A stretch of 64,000 nucleotides of DNA from Lacihabitans sp. CS3-21 (lineage in GTDB: Bacteria; Bacteroidota; Bacteroidia; Cytophagales; Spirosomataceae). The notes beneath the pieces were generated by a model. That model made no database searches, had not been told where the DNA came from, and saw only the letters and a list, made by a program, of their open reading frames with translations. The stretch is taken from NCBI RefSeq assembly GCF_024343675.1, contig NZ_RJUD01000005.1, forward strand, positions 1-64,000. Reading direction: 5' to 3'. Positions within the stretch are counted from its first letter, which is position 1, and each line of letters begins with the position of its first letter. A program made the position numbers and the translations under genes. Shown piece by piece: positions 24,218 to 33,035 of this stretch.

Positions 24218-25615
24218 TTACTTGGTGTTTTTGAGTTTATAATCCATCAGACTCCATGAAAGCCAGGTGTGACTTTTGCTCTCTTTTACATGCCATTTAT
24301 AAGAATTAATATCCTCTTTTTTCAATTCTGGATGATATTTTAGAATAGAAGGAATTGCATGGATCGATAGACTTTTCACGTATTCTAGATCACAATTTGG
24401 TCTTTTTAGGTTGTTTTCTGCAATGATTTTATCAAAATTTATAAAACCTAGAACCAAGAGTACCAATAGGAATGCCCATGAGTTTGAAATGAACAGAAAA
24501 TTGATATTTAATTTTTTTATGATTTTCCAAGTAATTGTAAGTAAGCCTATTAATGCCAAAATTATGAAGACACACACACCGATTCTTTTGTGTGTCAGAC
24601 CATACATTTCAACATATTTATAGTTTCTAATAAATACCGATCCTATTAAAATCATGTTTTGTGCTATCCATGCAAATGCCAAAGATGTCAAAAGTTTGAT
24701 TTTTTTATGGAAATTAAGGTCGCCCTTAAAGAAGAAAACGAGAATACCTATAGAGATTAGGACACTTATAATCAGCAAGTAAGTGCCTGAGTGAACCAAT
24801 TTTGACATTTCTGCTGCACTGGTATCCGCAAAATTAAACCACAAGTATTGTATGTCTATAAAATTAACACTTAACAATAAGGCATTTAAACCAAATAGGC
24901 TTATGGTGACAGTTTGAAACATTTCGTTTCCGATTTCGTCTGTTGGTGGCTTTATGGATGTGTTTTTATTGGTGAAATATTTTATGCCAAATTGCAAATT
25001 TCGATTAAAGAAAATTCCCGATAAAATTATGTATCCGAATATCATAAACGCTGTTCTTGGAATTGAGAATGTTGGAAATTCTTTAATAAATAATTCAAAT
25101 GCTTGTTGAAGAAATAGTGTTTTTTCTAAAAAAATGGGATTCGCAGTCTGGAAAATCAAAATAAATAGTAATAAAAGAGCAATTGGAAGCACACTTATTT
25201 TTACGATTTTTAGAATTCTGTTCAGAATTTCAGATTTTGGAGCCATTCCTTCTAATATACTAGATATAGGTGTTGCTAAGTGCCTTATATTGAGAACGGT
25301 ATTGAGGAATAGTACAAACCCTGCACTAATGGCCGAGTTAATTTGGGGCAACAAATTATAACCCAAAACGACCATCATTATTAGCAGGTTAATTAAAATT
25401 CCGATTTCTGTATTTATCAAAAGAACGGAAATGGATGAAATAAATGCAATTGCTAACAATAGAAATGTTATTTTGTTTTTCGGCATGTCAGGATAGTTGA
25501 GACCAAGTAATAGGAAGTTGAAAATGAACAAATTCAAGCCAAGTTTTTCTTCCCAAAAGAAAAAATAGTAAGCAACAAGGCAAATAAATAAAGAGATAGC
25601 TTTTTGATTATTCAT
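24218..25615 (-). CDS. DUF4173 polytopic membrane protein
   Basis: This 465-residue protein has about 11-12 hydrophobic helices spread over its whole length, with a C-terminal soluble tail that contains NLKRPNCDLEYVKSLSIHAIPSILK. This layout and the tail are typical of DUF4173 (DUF4153-like) membrane proteins of Bacteroidota, function unknown. It is first in the operon with DUF2809 and the MpaB-type gene. Two copies of an ACTTTG/CAAAGT palindrome lie just upstream, so the operon is probably under a dedicated repressor, which is not encoded in this window. Confidence 0.75.
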   Translation of the reverse strand: MNNQKAISLFICLVAYYFFFWEEKLGLNLFIFNFLLLGLNYPDMPKNKITFLLLAIAFISSISVLLINTEIGILINLLIMMVVLGYNLLPQINSAISAGFVLFLNTVLNIRHLATPISSILEGMAPKSEILNRILKIVKISVLPIALLLLFILIFQTANPIFLEKTLFLQQAFELFIKEFPTFSIPRTAFMIFGYIILSGIFFNRNLQFGIKYFTNKNTSIKPPTDEIGNEMFQTVTISLFGLNALLLSVNFIDIQYLWFNFADTSAAEMSKLVHSGTYLLIISVLISIGILVFFFKGDLNFHKKIKLLTSLAFAWIAQNMILIGSVFIRNYKYVEMYGLTHKRIGVCVFIILALIGLLTITWKIIKKLNINFLFISNSWAFLLVLLVLGFINFDKIIAENNLKRPNCDLEYVKSLSIHAIPSILKYHPELKKEDINSYKWHVKESKSHTWLSWSLMDYKLKNTK

Positions 25616-25632
25616 TTTTATAAATTTTTATG

Positions 25633-25725
25633 AAAAGTACTTTTTATTACAAAGTAATTTCATCCAAAAAAAGCCCAATTAGGGTTTCGTTATTTAAAAG
25701 TACTTTGTGTTGCAAAGTGAAATAA
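25633..25725 (-). promoter_or_regulatory. Two palindromic operator candidates upstream of the DUF4173 operon
   Basis: A related 29-base block occurs at 25633-25661 and 25697-25725 (starts 64 bases apart), both opening AAAAGTACTTT. The second contains a perfect palindrome ACTTTG-N5-CAAAGT, the first ACTTTT-N5-CAAAGT. They sit 18 and 82 bases upstream of the DUF4173 start codon, within the promoter. Palindromes of this size suit a dimeric regulator; the regulator gene is not in this window. Confidence 0.6.
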
Positions 25726-25757
25726 AATATTCTTTTTAAGCAAATATTTTTCAATAT

Positions 25758-26990
25758 TTATTTTTGAAAACTCAATGCCGCAATCTTTTTGTGCAAGATT
25801 TCCTTCTCATGATTAGAGTTGGAAAGAGAGAGAGCTTTCTCTAAATTCTGCTTAGCTTTTAACAAGTCTATTGTTAGGTAAAGCTCTGCTAAAAGACTGA
25901 AATAGAATGGATTACTTTCGAGTTTTAGTTTTTCTGCTTCAGCTATTGCGATTTCATTTCCATAAACTTTTGACAAAGCAAAAGTACGATTTAATGCTGC
26001 AATTGGAGAATACTGTTGAAACAATAACAAATTATAAAGCTTGAGTACCTGTTCCCATTTTTCTTTAGAATCTTGTTTTATGGTCATCCAGTAAGCAATA
26101 CTTGCTTCGATGTGATATTTAGAGGCAGTCTCGCCTTTTGAGGCAAGATGCAAGTGAAATATTCCCTTTTCTATCAAGGCTTTATCCCAAAGGTTTTCGT
26201 CTTGGTTTTGGTATAAAACTGTTTGATTATTTTGATCTTTCCTGGCATCAAATCTAGAACTATGAAAACACATCAAGGCATAAAGAGCGTGTATTTTTGG
26301 TATTTTATGTGCATAATTTTCAATTAATAATTCTAGAAGTCGGATGGATTCAAAACACAAATCTTTTCTTATAACGGTGTCTTGATTTTCAGAATAATAC
26401 CCTTCGTTAAAAAGTAAATAAAGTGTCAACAAAACTGTGTCAATTCTCTCCTCAACTTTGTTTTCACTAGGAAATTCGATCTTTATTTTTTCAGATTTCA
26501 ACTTTTCTTTGGCTCTGAAAAGTCGTTTGTTGATGGTTTCTTTATTAGTTAAGAATGCGGATGCTATCTCGTCTATTCCAAATCCGCAGAGTATTTTTAG
26601 GGCCAAAGCAATTTGCGATTCTTGCGAAATACTGGGATGACAAATGGCAAAAAGCATCTGCAATTGACTGTCGGTAATATTCCTCTCTGACAAATCTATT
26701 TCGGTCGAAATTTCTGAAATTTGAAAGATTTGATGTGCGATATTGTTCTCAAAGTTGCTTGTTTTAAGGATGTAATTCTTGATTTTGTTTTTGGCTACAG
26801 CATAGAGCCAAGCTTTAGGGTTTTCGGGAATTCCTTTATATGGCCATGTTTCTAAAGCACTTAAAAATGTGTCTGAAACAATATCCTCAGCAATTTCCAT
26901 GTGATTAATACCGAAATGCTTGTTCAAAACAGACGAAATTTTCCTCGATTCTGTTCTGAACAAGTGCGGTATGAGCTTTTCGGTATTCAT
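25758..26990 (-). CDS. ECF42-type RNA polymerase sigma factor with C-terminal TPR-like domain
   Basis: This 410-residue protein starts with ECF sigma regions 2 and 4 (about residues 10-75 with DIVSDTFLSALETWP and KAWLYAVAKNKI; about 110-160 with FGIDEIASAFLTNKETINKRLFRAKEKL). It continues with a 240-residue helical domain (DUF6596/TPR-like) holding LYLLFNEGYY and SPIAALNRTFAL. This is the ECF42 group, whose extra domain is needed for activity and which has no anti-sigma factor. ECF42 genes characteristically neighbour DGPF/YciI-like genes, and one lies 29 bases upstream here. The regulon and signal are unknown, but the adjacent gene is a likely target. Confidence 0.9.
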   Translation of the reverse strand: MNTEKLIPHLFRTESRKISSVLNKHFGINHMEIAEDIVSDTFLSALETWPYKGIPENPKAWLYAVAKNKIKNYILKTSNFENNIAHQIFQISEISTEIDLSERNITDSQLQMLFAICHPSISQESQIALALKILCGFGIDEIASAFLTNKETINKRLFRAKEKLKSEKIKIEFPSENKVEERIDTVLLTLYLLFNEGYYSENQDTVIRKDLCFESIRLLELLIENYAHKIPKIHALYALMCFHSSRFDARKDQNNQTVLYQNQDENLWDKALIEKGIFHLHLASKGETASKYHIEASIAYWMTIKQDSKEKWEQVLKLYNLLLFQQYSPIAALNRTFALSKVYGNEIAIAEAEKLKLESNPFYFSLLAELYLTIDLLKAKQNLEKALSLSNSNHEKEILHKKIAALSFQK

Positions 26991-27019
26991 GCAATATCGT
27001 CTCTATTTTGTTCAGAGAC

Positions 27020-27373
27020 TTATTTAAAATCGTGTTTGGCCACTTTTCTAACTTCTAAAGTATTGCCAGGACCTTGTAATACTGGACTTCCTTTGGCAAA
27101 TTCGACTGCTTCTTCAACAGAGTCGGCCTTTACAATCACGTATCCGCCGATGGTTTCTTTTATTTCGCCAAAAGGGCCGTTGGTTACTACTCCTCCATGG
27201 CCCACCACGCGGGCATCATCAAACGAAAGTCCGTTGCCAGTTTCTAACAATTTACCTTGGGCGGCTATTCCGCCTAACCAATCCATGGTTTGTTGCATCC
27301 AAGCTTGCATTTGCTCTGGTGAAACTTGTCCGGTGGCATTTTCATGCCTCATAATCAATACATATTCGTCCAT
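27020..27373 (-). CDS. YciI/DGPF-family protein, partner of the ECF42 sigma factor
   Basis: This 117-residue ferredoxin-like protein of the YCII/DGPF family begins MDEYVLIMRHE and contains GVVTNGPFGEIKETIGGYVIV. The family's DGPF motif reads NGPF here (65-68), a change of the leading acidic residue. Members are small dimeric proteins of unknown reaction, closely linked to ECF42 sigma factors. It precedes the sigma gene by 29 bases on the same strand, so it is probably both cotranscribed with and activated by it. Confidence 0.88.
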   Translation of the reverse strand: MDEYVLIMRHENATGQVSPEQMQAWMQQTMDWLGGIAAQGKLLETGNGLSFDDARVVGHGGVVTNGPFGEIKETIGGYVIVKADSVEEAVEFAKGSPVLQGPGNTLEVRKVAKHDFK

Positions 27374-27647
27374 AATTATTTTGTTTTATGCCTAGAAGAC
27401 AATCCGAAAGTATGAAATTGGACAAGAAATCTAAAAAAATATTCTTTGCTTTTGTGAAATTAAATTTTTCTTAGTTAAAAATTCTGAATCACTAGTTCTA
27501 CAATTTTTAACCAAAGAGATACAAAGAAATGCATTTTTTTAAACAAAAACCTTTGTGAAACTCAGTGCATTCTTCGTGAAACTTTGTGGATTAATTTATT
27601 TGGTTTAAGGATCATGATGAAATGGTGAATTTTGGAAAAATAGAAAT

Positions 27648-28208
27648 TTAAATTTCAAATTTCTGTTTCCTCTTCTTAATCCTAATCGGATTGTACCAAA
27701 GCCAGAAACCGCTGAAAGAAAGTAGAATAAGGCTCAACGAAGCAGCAGTCGTATAGAATAGTTTAAATTGGTCACTCGAGGTTTTTACGAAATAATCCAC
27801 AATGGATCCGTCATGTATTTTTTCTATAAAATCTGACTTTCTGGTACTTACAGATAAAATTTCACCGGTTTTGCAGTCGAGTTGAAGTTCGGTAAAATGT
27901 TGTGCAAAAACTATCTTAGCAATTCCCTTTTGTGGCCTAATATCAATTCTATCTATTTCGTCTTCCTTTTTTAAGGTGTTTTTTGAATATGACTGAGCTA
28001 TCAAAACCAAACTGTCAATTTTTATCCAATCTGCACTATTTTCTGTGGCTCCTTTCTGAGTCTTAGGCAAAAGAGCGGTTTGTTTTTTCCAACCCAGCAG
28101 TAATCCACTAAATCCAATAACAAACATCACCAAAAACATAGGCACAGCAAGCCATTTGTGCATTTTTCTGTAAAAACGTGTTTGTTTTGAAATGTCTTTT
28201 TTTTCCAT
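27648..28208 (-). CDS. PepSY-associated membrane protein
   Basis: This 186-residue protein has an N-terminal HKWLAVPMFLVMFVIGFSG helix, a periplasmic PepSY-like segment (about 55-140, with IDRIDIRPQKGIAKIVF and FTELQLDCKTGEIL) and a C-terminal helix (SLSLILLSFSGFWLWY). This is the short two-helix form of the PepSY_TM family, often linked to iron or haem uptake and to reductase-like membrane proteins. Here it is alone, followed by an AT-rich gap, and divergent from the esterase gene. A TATTTTTG (-7-like) lies about 20 bases upstream of its start on the minus strand. Function beyond the family is unknown. Confidence 0.75.
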   Translation of the reverse strand: MEKKDISKQTRFYRKMHKWLAVPMFLVMFVIGFSGLLLGWKKQTALLPKTQKGATENSADWIKIDSLVLIAQSYSKNTLKKEDEIDRIDIRPQKGIAKIVFAQHFTELQLDCKTGEILSVSTRKSDFIEKIHDGSIVDYFVKTSSDQFKLFYTTAASLSLILLSFSGFWLWYNPIRIKKRKQKFEI

Positions 28209-28356
28209 ATTTGATGATCAACGTTTACAAAAATAAAGCATTTCTTCCAATTTTTATGTTCTTGTAAACAATCCGTGTTTCTTTTGAAAAAATTGAGGGG
28301 TTTTCGTCCAAATACCTATTTTTTATATAATTTTATCTTTATTCAACCTTCCTTAA

Positions 28357-30279
28357 ATGTTAAAGATTAGATATTCAGTTCTCTTTTTATTTACTTTTTT
28401 GAATTTGGCTTTTGGTCAAAAAACTGAAATTGTTAGAGGTTTTACAAGAGAATCTTTCAACTTTCAGGGAAAAGCAGCTTGGCTGATGAAGCCAAAAGTG
28501 CCAGCTTTGGGTAATCCATGGGTTTGGCGGGCTCATTTTCCAGATTGGCATACAGAAGCAGACTCGATTTTGCTCCAAAGAGGTTTTCATGTGGCTTATG
28601 TTAATACCAATGACATGTTTGGAAGTCCAGCTGCCATGCAAATCTGGGACGATTTTTATAATTATTTGGTTTCAGAAAGGCGATTGGCCACAAAAGTTGC
28701 ACTTGAAGGAGTGAGTAGAGGAGGATTGTACATATATGCATGGGCGAAGCGAAATCCATTGCAGGTCTCTTGCATTTATGCAGAAGCACCAGTGTGTGAT
28801 ATAAAATCTTGGCCACTGAAACATGGCTCCAAAGCGGACTGGAATTTACTTTTAAAATCTTTTGGTTTTAAAGATGCCGAGGCCTTAGATTTTTCTGATA
28901 ACCCGATGGATAACTTGAAAGGCTTAGTCGCTTGTAAAGTGCCCATTTTGCATGTTATCAGTTTGGAAGACAAGATTGTTCCCAATGAAGAAAATACGTT
29001 TCGATTGGTAGAAAACTACATAAAACTAGGCGGCAAGGCTACTGTTTGGCCCATGACCAAAGGTGAAAAAAGTTTACAAGGGCACCATTTTTTAATAGAG
29101 AATCCTGAACAAATTGCTGATTTTATAGAACAGAATTCTTCACCAACCAAGATTCTTTTGGATGCCAGATATTACCATCAGGAAAGAACAGGCTTATCAA
29201 ACAGTTTTAGGAAATTTAAGAAGGAAAAAGTAGGTAGAGTTGCATTTATGGGTGGTTCCATAACCGAAAGTCCAGGTTGGCGAGATAAGTTTATGCAATT
29301 ATTGGAAGAGAAATTCCCTGATACAAAATTTGAATTTATCAATGCAGGGATAGCCTCTACAGGAAGTACGCCAGGAGCATTTAGACTACAAAGTGAAGTA
29401 TTTGCTAAGGGTAAAATTGATTTACTGTTAGAGGAAGCTGCTGTAAATGACAGAACCAATGGCTTTAGTTCTGCCGCACAAATTCGTGGAATGGAAGGAA
29501 TCGTCAGGCACGCTTTAGAACATAATCCATTGATGAATGTATTGGTTATGCATTTCATAGATCCTGAAAAAATGGCCGATTATAATGCTAATAAAGAACC
29601 TGAAGAGATTCAAAATCATAATAGCGTGGCGAGGTATTATAATGTTGGCGTAATAAATTTGGCTAAAGAAGTAACCGATAGAATTAATGCGGGAGAATTT
29701 AATTGGAAAGATGACTTCAAGGATTTGCACCCATCGGCTTTTGGACAAGAGGTTTATTTTCGTTCCATGAAAACTTTTTTAAATGATTGTTATAAAAGTA
29801 CAGATTTCTCTGCTACTTCTGTACCAAGAATTTTACCACAACCAATAGATGACTTCAGCTATTTTCGAGGTGATTATTTTAGTGTAAGAAATGCAAAATT
29901 ACTTAAAAATTGGAAGATAGCGGATGCTTGGAAGCCAAGCGATGGGGTTTCTACTAGAAAACAATATGTAGACATTCCGGCTCTTATTTCCACTGAGGTA
30001 GGAGCAGAATTTACGCTAGATTTTACCGGAACTGCAATAGGAATCTGTATAGCCTCTGGGCCAGATGCTGGCGTATTGGAATACAGTATTGATGGAAAAA
30101 TATACCCAAAGTTAGATTTATATACCCAATGGAGCAGTTTTTTGCATTTGCCATGGTATCTGATGCTCGATGACCAATTGAAAGATAAAAGGCATAAGCT
30201 GACCGTAAAAATTGACAGGGAGAAGAATCCCAAAAGCTTGGGTAATGCATGTCGGATATTTTATTTTTTGGTGAATTGA
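28357..30279 (+). CDS. Two-domain exported esterase: alpha/beta hydrolase fused to SGNH hydrolase
   Basis: This 640-residue protein has a signal peptide ending in NLAFGQ. Domain 1 (about 25-255) is an alpha/beta hydrolase with nucleophile S120 in GVSRGG, an acidic residue in VISLEDKIVPNEEN, and a His in QGHHF. Domain 2 (about 285-490) is an SGNH/GDSL hydrolase: GGSITES (block I), NAG (block II), EAAVND (block III) and DLHPSAFGQ (block V, Asp and His). A C-terminal beta domain (about 500-640) may bind carbohydrate. Such enzymes deacylate sugars or polysaccharides. It stands alone upstream of the MBOAT acyltransferase pair; an opposing role in acylation and deacylation is possible but speculative. 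Confidence 0.85.
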   Translation: MLKIRYSVLFLFTFLNLAFGQKTEIVRGFTRESFNFQGKAAWLMKPKVPALGNPWVWRAHFPDWHTEADSILLQRGFHVAYVNTNDMFGSPAAMQIWDDFYNYLVSERRLATKVALEGVSRGGLYIYAWAKRNPLQVSCIYAEAPVCDIKSWPLKHGSKADWNLLLKSFGFKDAEALDFSDNPMDNLKGLVACKVPILHVISLEDKIVPNEENTFRLVENYIKLGGKATVWPMTKGEKSLQGHHFLIENPEQIADFIEQNSSPTKILLDARYYHQERTGLSNSFRKFKKEKVGRVAFMGGSITESPGWRDKFMQLLEEKFPDTKFEFINAGIASTGSTPGAFRLQSEVFAKGKIDLLLEEAAVNDRTNGFSSAAQIRGMEGIVRHALEHNPLMNVLVMHFIDPEKMADYNANKEPEEIQNHNSVARYYNVGVINLAKEVTDRINAGEFNWKDDFKDLHPSAFGQEVYFRSMKTFLNDCYKSTDFSATSVPRILPQPIDDFSYFRGDYFSVRNAKLLKNWKIADAWKPSDGVSTRKQYVDIPALISTEVGAEFTLDFTGTAIGICIASGPDAGVLEYSIDGKIYPKLDLYTQWSSFLHLPWYLMLDDQLKDKRHKLTVKIDREKNPKSLGNACRIFYFLVN

Positions 30280-30502
30280 TTGTCATCCTTGAAATAAATA
30301 TTTTCTCAAACTATTTCTTCTTCAATTCCGATCGGTTTCTCATCGGGATTTTTATCTGCTGTGTTTTTCTTCTCGTTGTGTAAGTATCTATCATTCAATG
30401 TTATATAATAATTAGAGATTAATTAGAATATTATTAGATTTTGGGATTGGAGTTTTTTTGATAAATTACAGATGATATTTTTACCTCAAAAATAGGCAAA
30501 AG

Positions 30503-31951
30503 ATGTCCTTTGTTTCATTTGCGTTTATTCCATTTTTCCTGTCGGTTTTCACGCTTTATTGGTTTGTATTTAAGAAAAATCTGCCAAAACAAAACCTATT
30601 GTTATTTGTCGCTAGCTACATTTTTTATGGTTTCTGGGACTGGCGATTTACATTTTTGTTGCTTTTTTCTACCCTTTTGGATTATTTTCTTTCCCATTTC
30701 ATTCATAATAGCCGATCTGATTTTCAACGAAAAAATTTCTTTATCCTCAGCTTAGTCATTAATTTAGGCCTATTGGGAGTTTTCAAATATTTTGATTTCT
30801 TCTCCGCCTCTTTTGCACAATTAATGGGTCATTTTGGATGGAAAGTAGACCCGATATTATTGAATCTTATACTTCCTGTAGGTATTTCTTTCTATACGTT
30901 TCATGGTATTTCTTATATTTTTGATGTTTATACGCGTAAAATTTCTCCAGAAGAGAATTTTGTAGTTTATGCTGTTTTTGTGAGTTTTTTCCCCTTGTTG
31001 GTGGCCGGGCCGATTGAGAGAGCCACACACCTCTTACCTCAGATTCAAAAACCTCGAAAATTTGATTATCTCTTAGCTAAGGAGGGAATTCGCCAATTTC
31101 TCTGGGGACTTTTCAAAAAGTTAGTTATTGCCGATAACTGCGGTTTTTTTGCAAATATGATTTTTGATGATGCAGATAAGCTTTCTGGAAGTACTTATTT
31201 GTTAGGAGCAATGTTTTTCTCCATGCAAATCTACGCCGATTTCTCGGGTTATTCAGAAATGGCGAGTGGAACAGCCAAGTTGCTGGGCTTTAATTTGATT
31301 CGAAATTTTGCTTATCCGTATTTTGCAAAAAGTTTGGTGGAATTTTGGCGGAGATGGCACATATCTTTGAGTTCTTGGTTCAGAGATTACCTCTATATTC
31401 CGATAGGTGGAAGTGATCACGGAAGACTTAGAAGGATTTTTAATGTCTTTTTTGTGTTTTGTATCAGCGGTCTATGGCATGGAGCCAGTTGGCATTTTGT
31501 TCTCTGGAGTTTGGCGAATTGGCTTCTTCTTATGCCCAAACTTTTTACGGGTCATTTCGATATTGCTATAAGTAAGTGGGTTAAAAATGATTTTCAGCAA
31601 AGTCTTGTGGATGGATTTCGAATGGCTAAAACCTTTTTATTGGTATCTCTGATTTGGATTTTCTTTAGAATAGAGTCTATTACAGAAATTAAATTAATAT
31701 TTTCCCAAATTTTCTCCTTGTCATTTTTCACCTTTCCAGCGTTTCAATATATCGAAAACTCATACATTGTAGCCGTTTTTGTACTATTCTTCTTGATAGT
31801 TGAATGGTGTGGTAGAGACGGCGACTTCGCGTTGCAAAATTTATTAAAAGGACGTTCTAAAGTATTGCGATGGTCATTTTATTATTTTTTGATATTGGTA
31901 ATGATTTACAAGAGCGGTAATGAACAAACTTTCATCTATTTCCAATTTTGA
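30503..31951 (+). CDS. MBOAT-family O-acyltransferase (AlgI/DltB-like)
   Basis: This 482-residue polytopic protein carries acyl groups across the membrane for transfer to a sugar polymer or other surface molecule. The MBOAT core is visible: FWRRWHISLSSWFRDYLYIP (about 285-305) and the catalytic His region LWHGASWHFVLWS (about 325-337), plus FYTFHGISYIFDVY. It starts with the usual membrane helix (FIPFFLSVFTLYWF). Its last four bases overlap the start of the next gene, so the pair is translated together. The receiving polymer is not encoded nearby. Confidence 0.92.
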   Translation: MSFVSFAFIPFFLSVFTLYWFVFKKNLPKQNLLLFVASYIFYGFWDWRFTFLLLFSTLLDYFLSHFIHNSRSDFQRKNFFILSLVINLGLLGVFKYFDFFSASFAQLMGHFGWKVDPILLNLILPVGISFYTFHGISYIFDVYTRKISPEENFVVYAVFVSFFPLLVAGPIERATHLLPQIQKPRKFDYLLAKEGIRQFLWGLFKKLVIADNCGFFANMIFDDADKLSGSTYLLGAMFFSMQIYADFSGYSEMASGTAKLLGFNLIRNFAYPYFAKSLVEFWRRWHISLSSWFRDYLYIPIGGSDHGRLRRIFNVFFVFCISGLWHGASWHFVLWSLANWLLLMPKLFTGHFDIAISKWVKNDFQQSLVDGFRMAKTFLLVSLIWIFFRIESITEIKLIFSQIFSLSFFTFPAFQYIENSYIVAVFVLFFLIVEWCGRDGDFALQNLLKGRSKVLRWSFYYFLILVMIYKSGNEQTFIYFQF

Positions 31952-32961
31952 CAATGAAAAATTTCCTGAAGGATATTTATAATTTTGGTACTGTTGGTGG
32001 TGGAATTTTGGCCATTTTATTAGCTGCTTACCTGATTTTCGATCCTTTTTATGTACTCAAAGACTATAAGGATTATTCAAACAAGCTAACAAGCGGAAAC
32101 AAAGACTTCATTTCCACGACTAATTTTTTGAGAAATTATACCAACGAAAAATATGATTCCTATATTTTCGGTAGCTCGAGGACTGTTGCTTTCCAACATT
32201 CGGCATGGCGAAAGCATCTTCCAGATTCTTCAATAGTTTTCACTTATGATGCTTACAGTGAGACTATATACGGTATTTATAAAAAGATAAAGTTGATAGA
32301 TTCTTTGGGATTAAAACTGAAAAATGTATTGATGGTTATTGAAAAAGATGAAACTTTCATGACCGAAACCAATTCAAAAGGATACCTTTTTATTAAACAT
32401 CCCGCTTTATCAGGAGAGAGTTTTTACAAATTTCATTGGGAGTTTTTGAAGAGTTACCTGACTCCAAAATTTTTATTTTGCTATTATTCACATTTGATTT
32501 CGGGGAAATACTCGCCTTTTATGTTGGGTGTTATAGAGCCATACAAATCTAGAATTTTGCCCTTAAGTAACGAAACCCAATGGCTAGAATTAGACGGTTT
32601 GTTGGCAAAGTCTGAAACCGAATATTATAATAAAATGGCTCACTTATTGCCTGTGCGTGATGGCGTGTTACGTATTGAATCTCAGCCGAAAATTTCAGCC
32701 AAACAAAAGAAAATGTTACAAGAAATAAAGGCCATTTTTGACAAGCACAATACAAATTATAGGCTGGTTGTCAGTCCTTTATATAATCAGGTAAAGTTTA
32801 ATCTAACAGATCTGAATGTTCTGAACAGCATATTTGGAAATGAATTCGTTTTTGATTTTTCAGGTATAAACGAGTTTACAAAACCTAAAACCAATTATTA
32901 TGAATTTTCACATTATCGACCTAAAGTGGGCGAGCAGATTATGCAGCGTATCTATAAGTAA
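31948..32961 (+). CDS. AlgX/AlgJ-like SGNH partner of the MBOAT acyltransferase
   Basis: This 337-residue protein has an N-terminal membrane anchor (about 15-32, GGGILAILLAAYLIFDPF) and an extracytoplasmic domain. A GSSRT (about residues 75-79) sits where SGNH-type acetyltransferases have the nucleophilic Ser, and YEFSHYRPKVGEQIM near the C-terminus matches the block V His region. MBOAT proteins are regularly paired with such anchored partners (AlgJ/AlgX, DltD, PatB), which complete acyl transfer outside the cell. The four-base overlap with the MBOAT gene supports this. The sequence match is weak, so the partner role rests mainly on pairing and topology. Confidence 0.65.
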   Translation: MTMKNFLKDIYNFGTVGGGILAILLAAYLIFDPFYVLKDYKDYSNKLTSGNKDFISTTNFLRNYTNEKYDSYIFGSSRTVAFQHSAWRKHLPDSSIVFTYDAYSETIYGIYKKIKLIDSLGLKLKNVLMVIEKDETFMTETNSKGYLFIKHPALSGESFYKFHWEFLKSYLTPKFLFCYYSHLISGKYSPFMLGVIEPYKSRILPLSNETQWLELDGLLAKSETEYYNKMAHLLPVRDGVLRIESQPKISAKQKKMLQEIKAIFDKHNTNYRLVVSPLYNQVKFNLTDLNVLNSIFGNEFVFDFSGINEFTKPKTNYYEFSHYRPKVGEQIMQRIYK

Positions 32962-32982
32962 TCGAAAGGTGATTTCTTCATA

Positions 32983-33018
32983 AAAAAAACGAAGCCCAAA
33001 TCTGAGCTTCGTTTTTTT
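32983..33018. terminator. Bidirectional terminator between the MBOAT pair and the first VPS10-type gene
   Basis: AAAAAAACGAAGC pairs with GCTTCGTTTTTTT around a 10-base loop, 21 bases after the stop at 32961 and 17 bases from the convergent stop at 33036. A and T runs on the two arms suit termination in both directions. Confidence 0.85.
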
Positions 33019-33035
33019 AGTATCTAAAGTAAACA

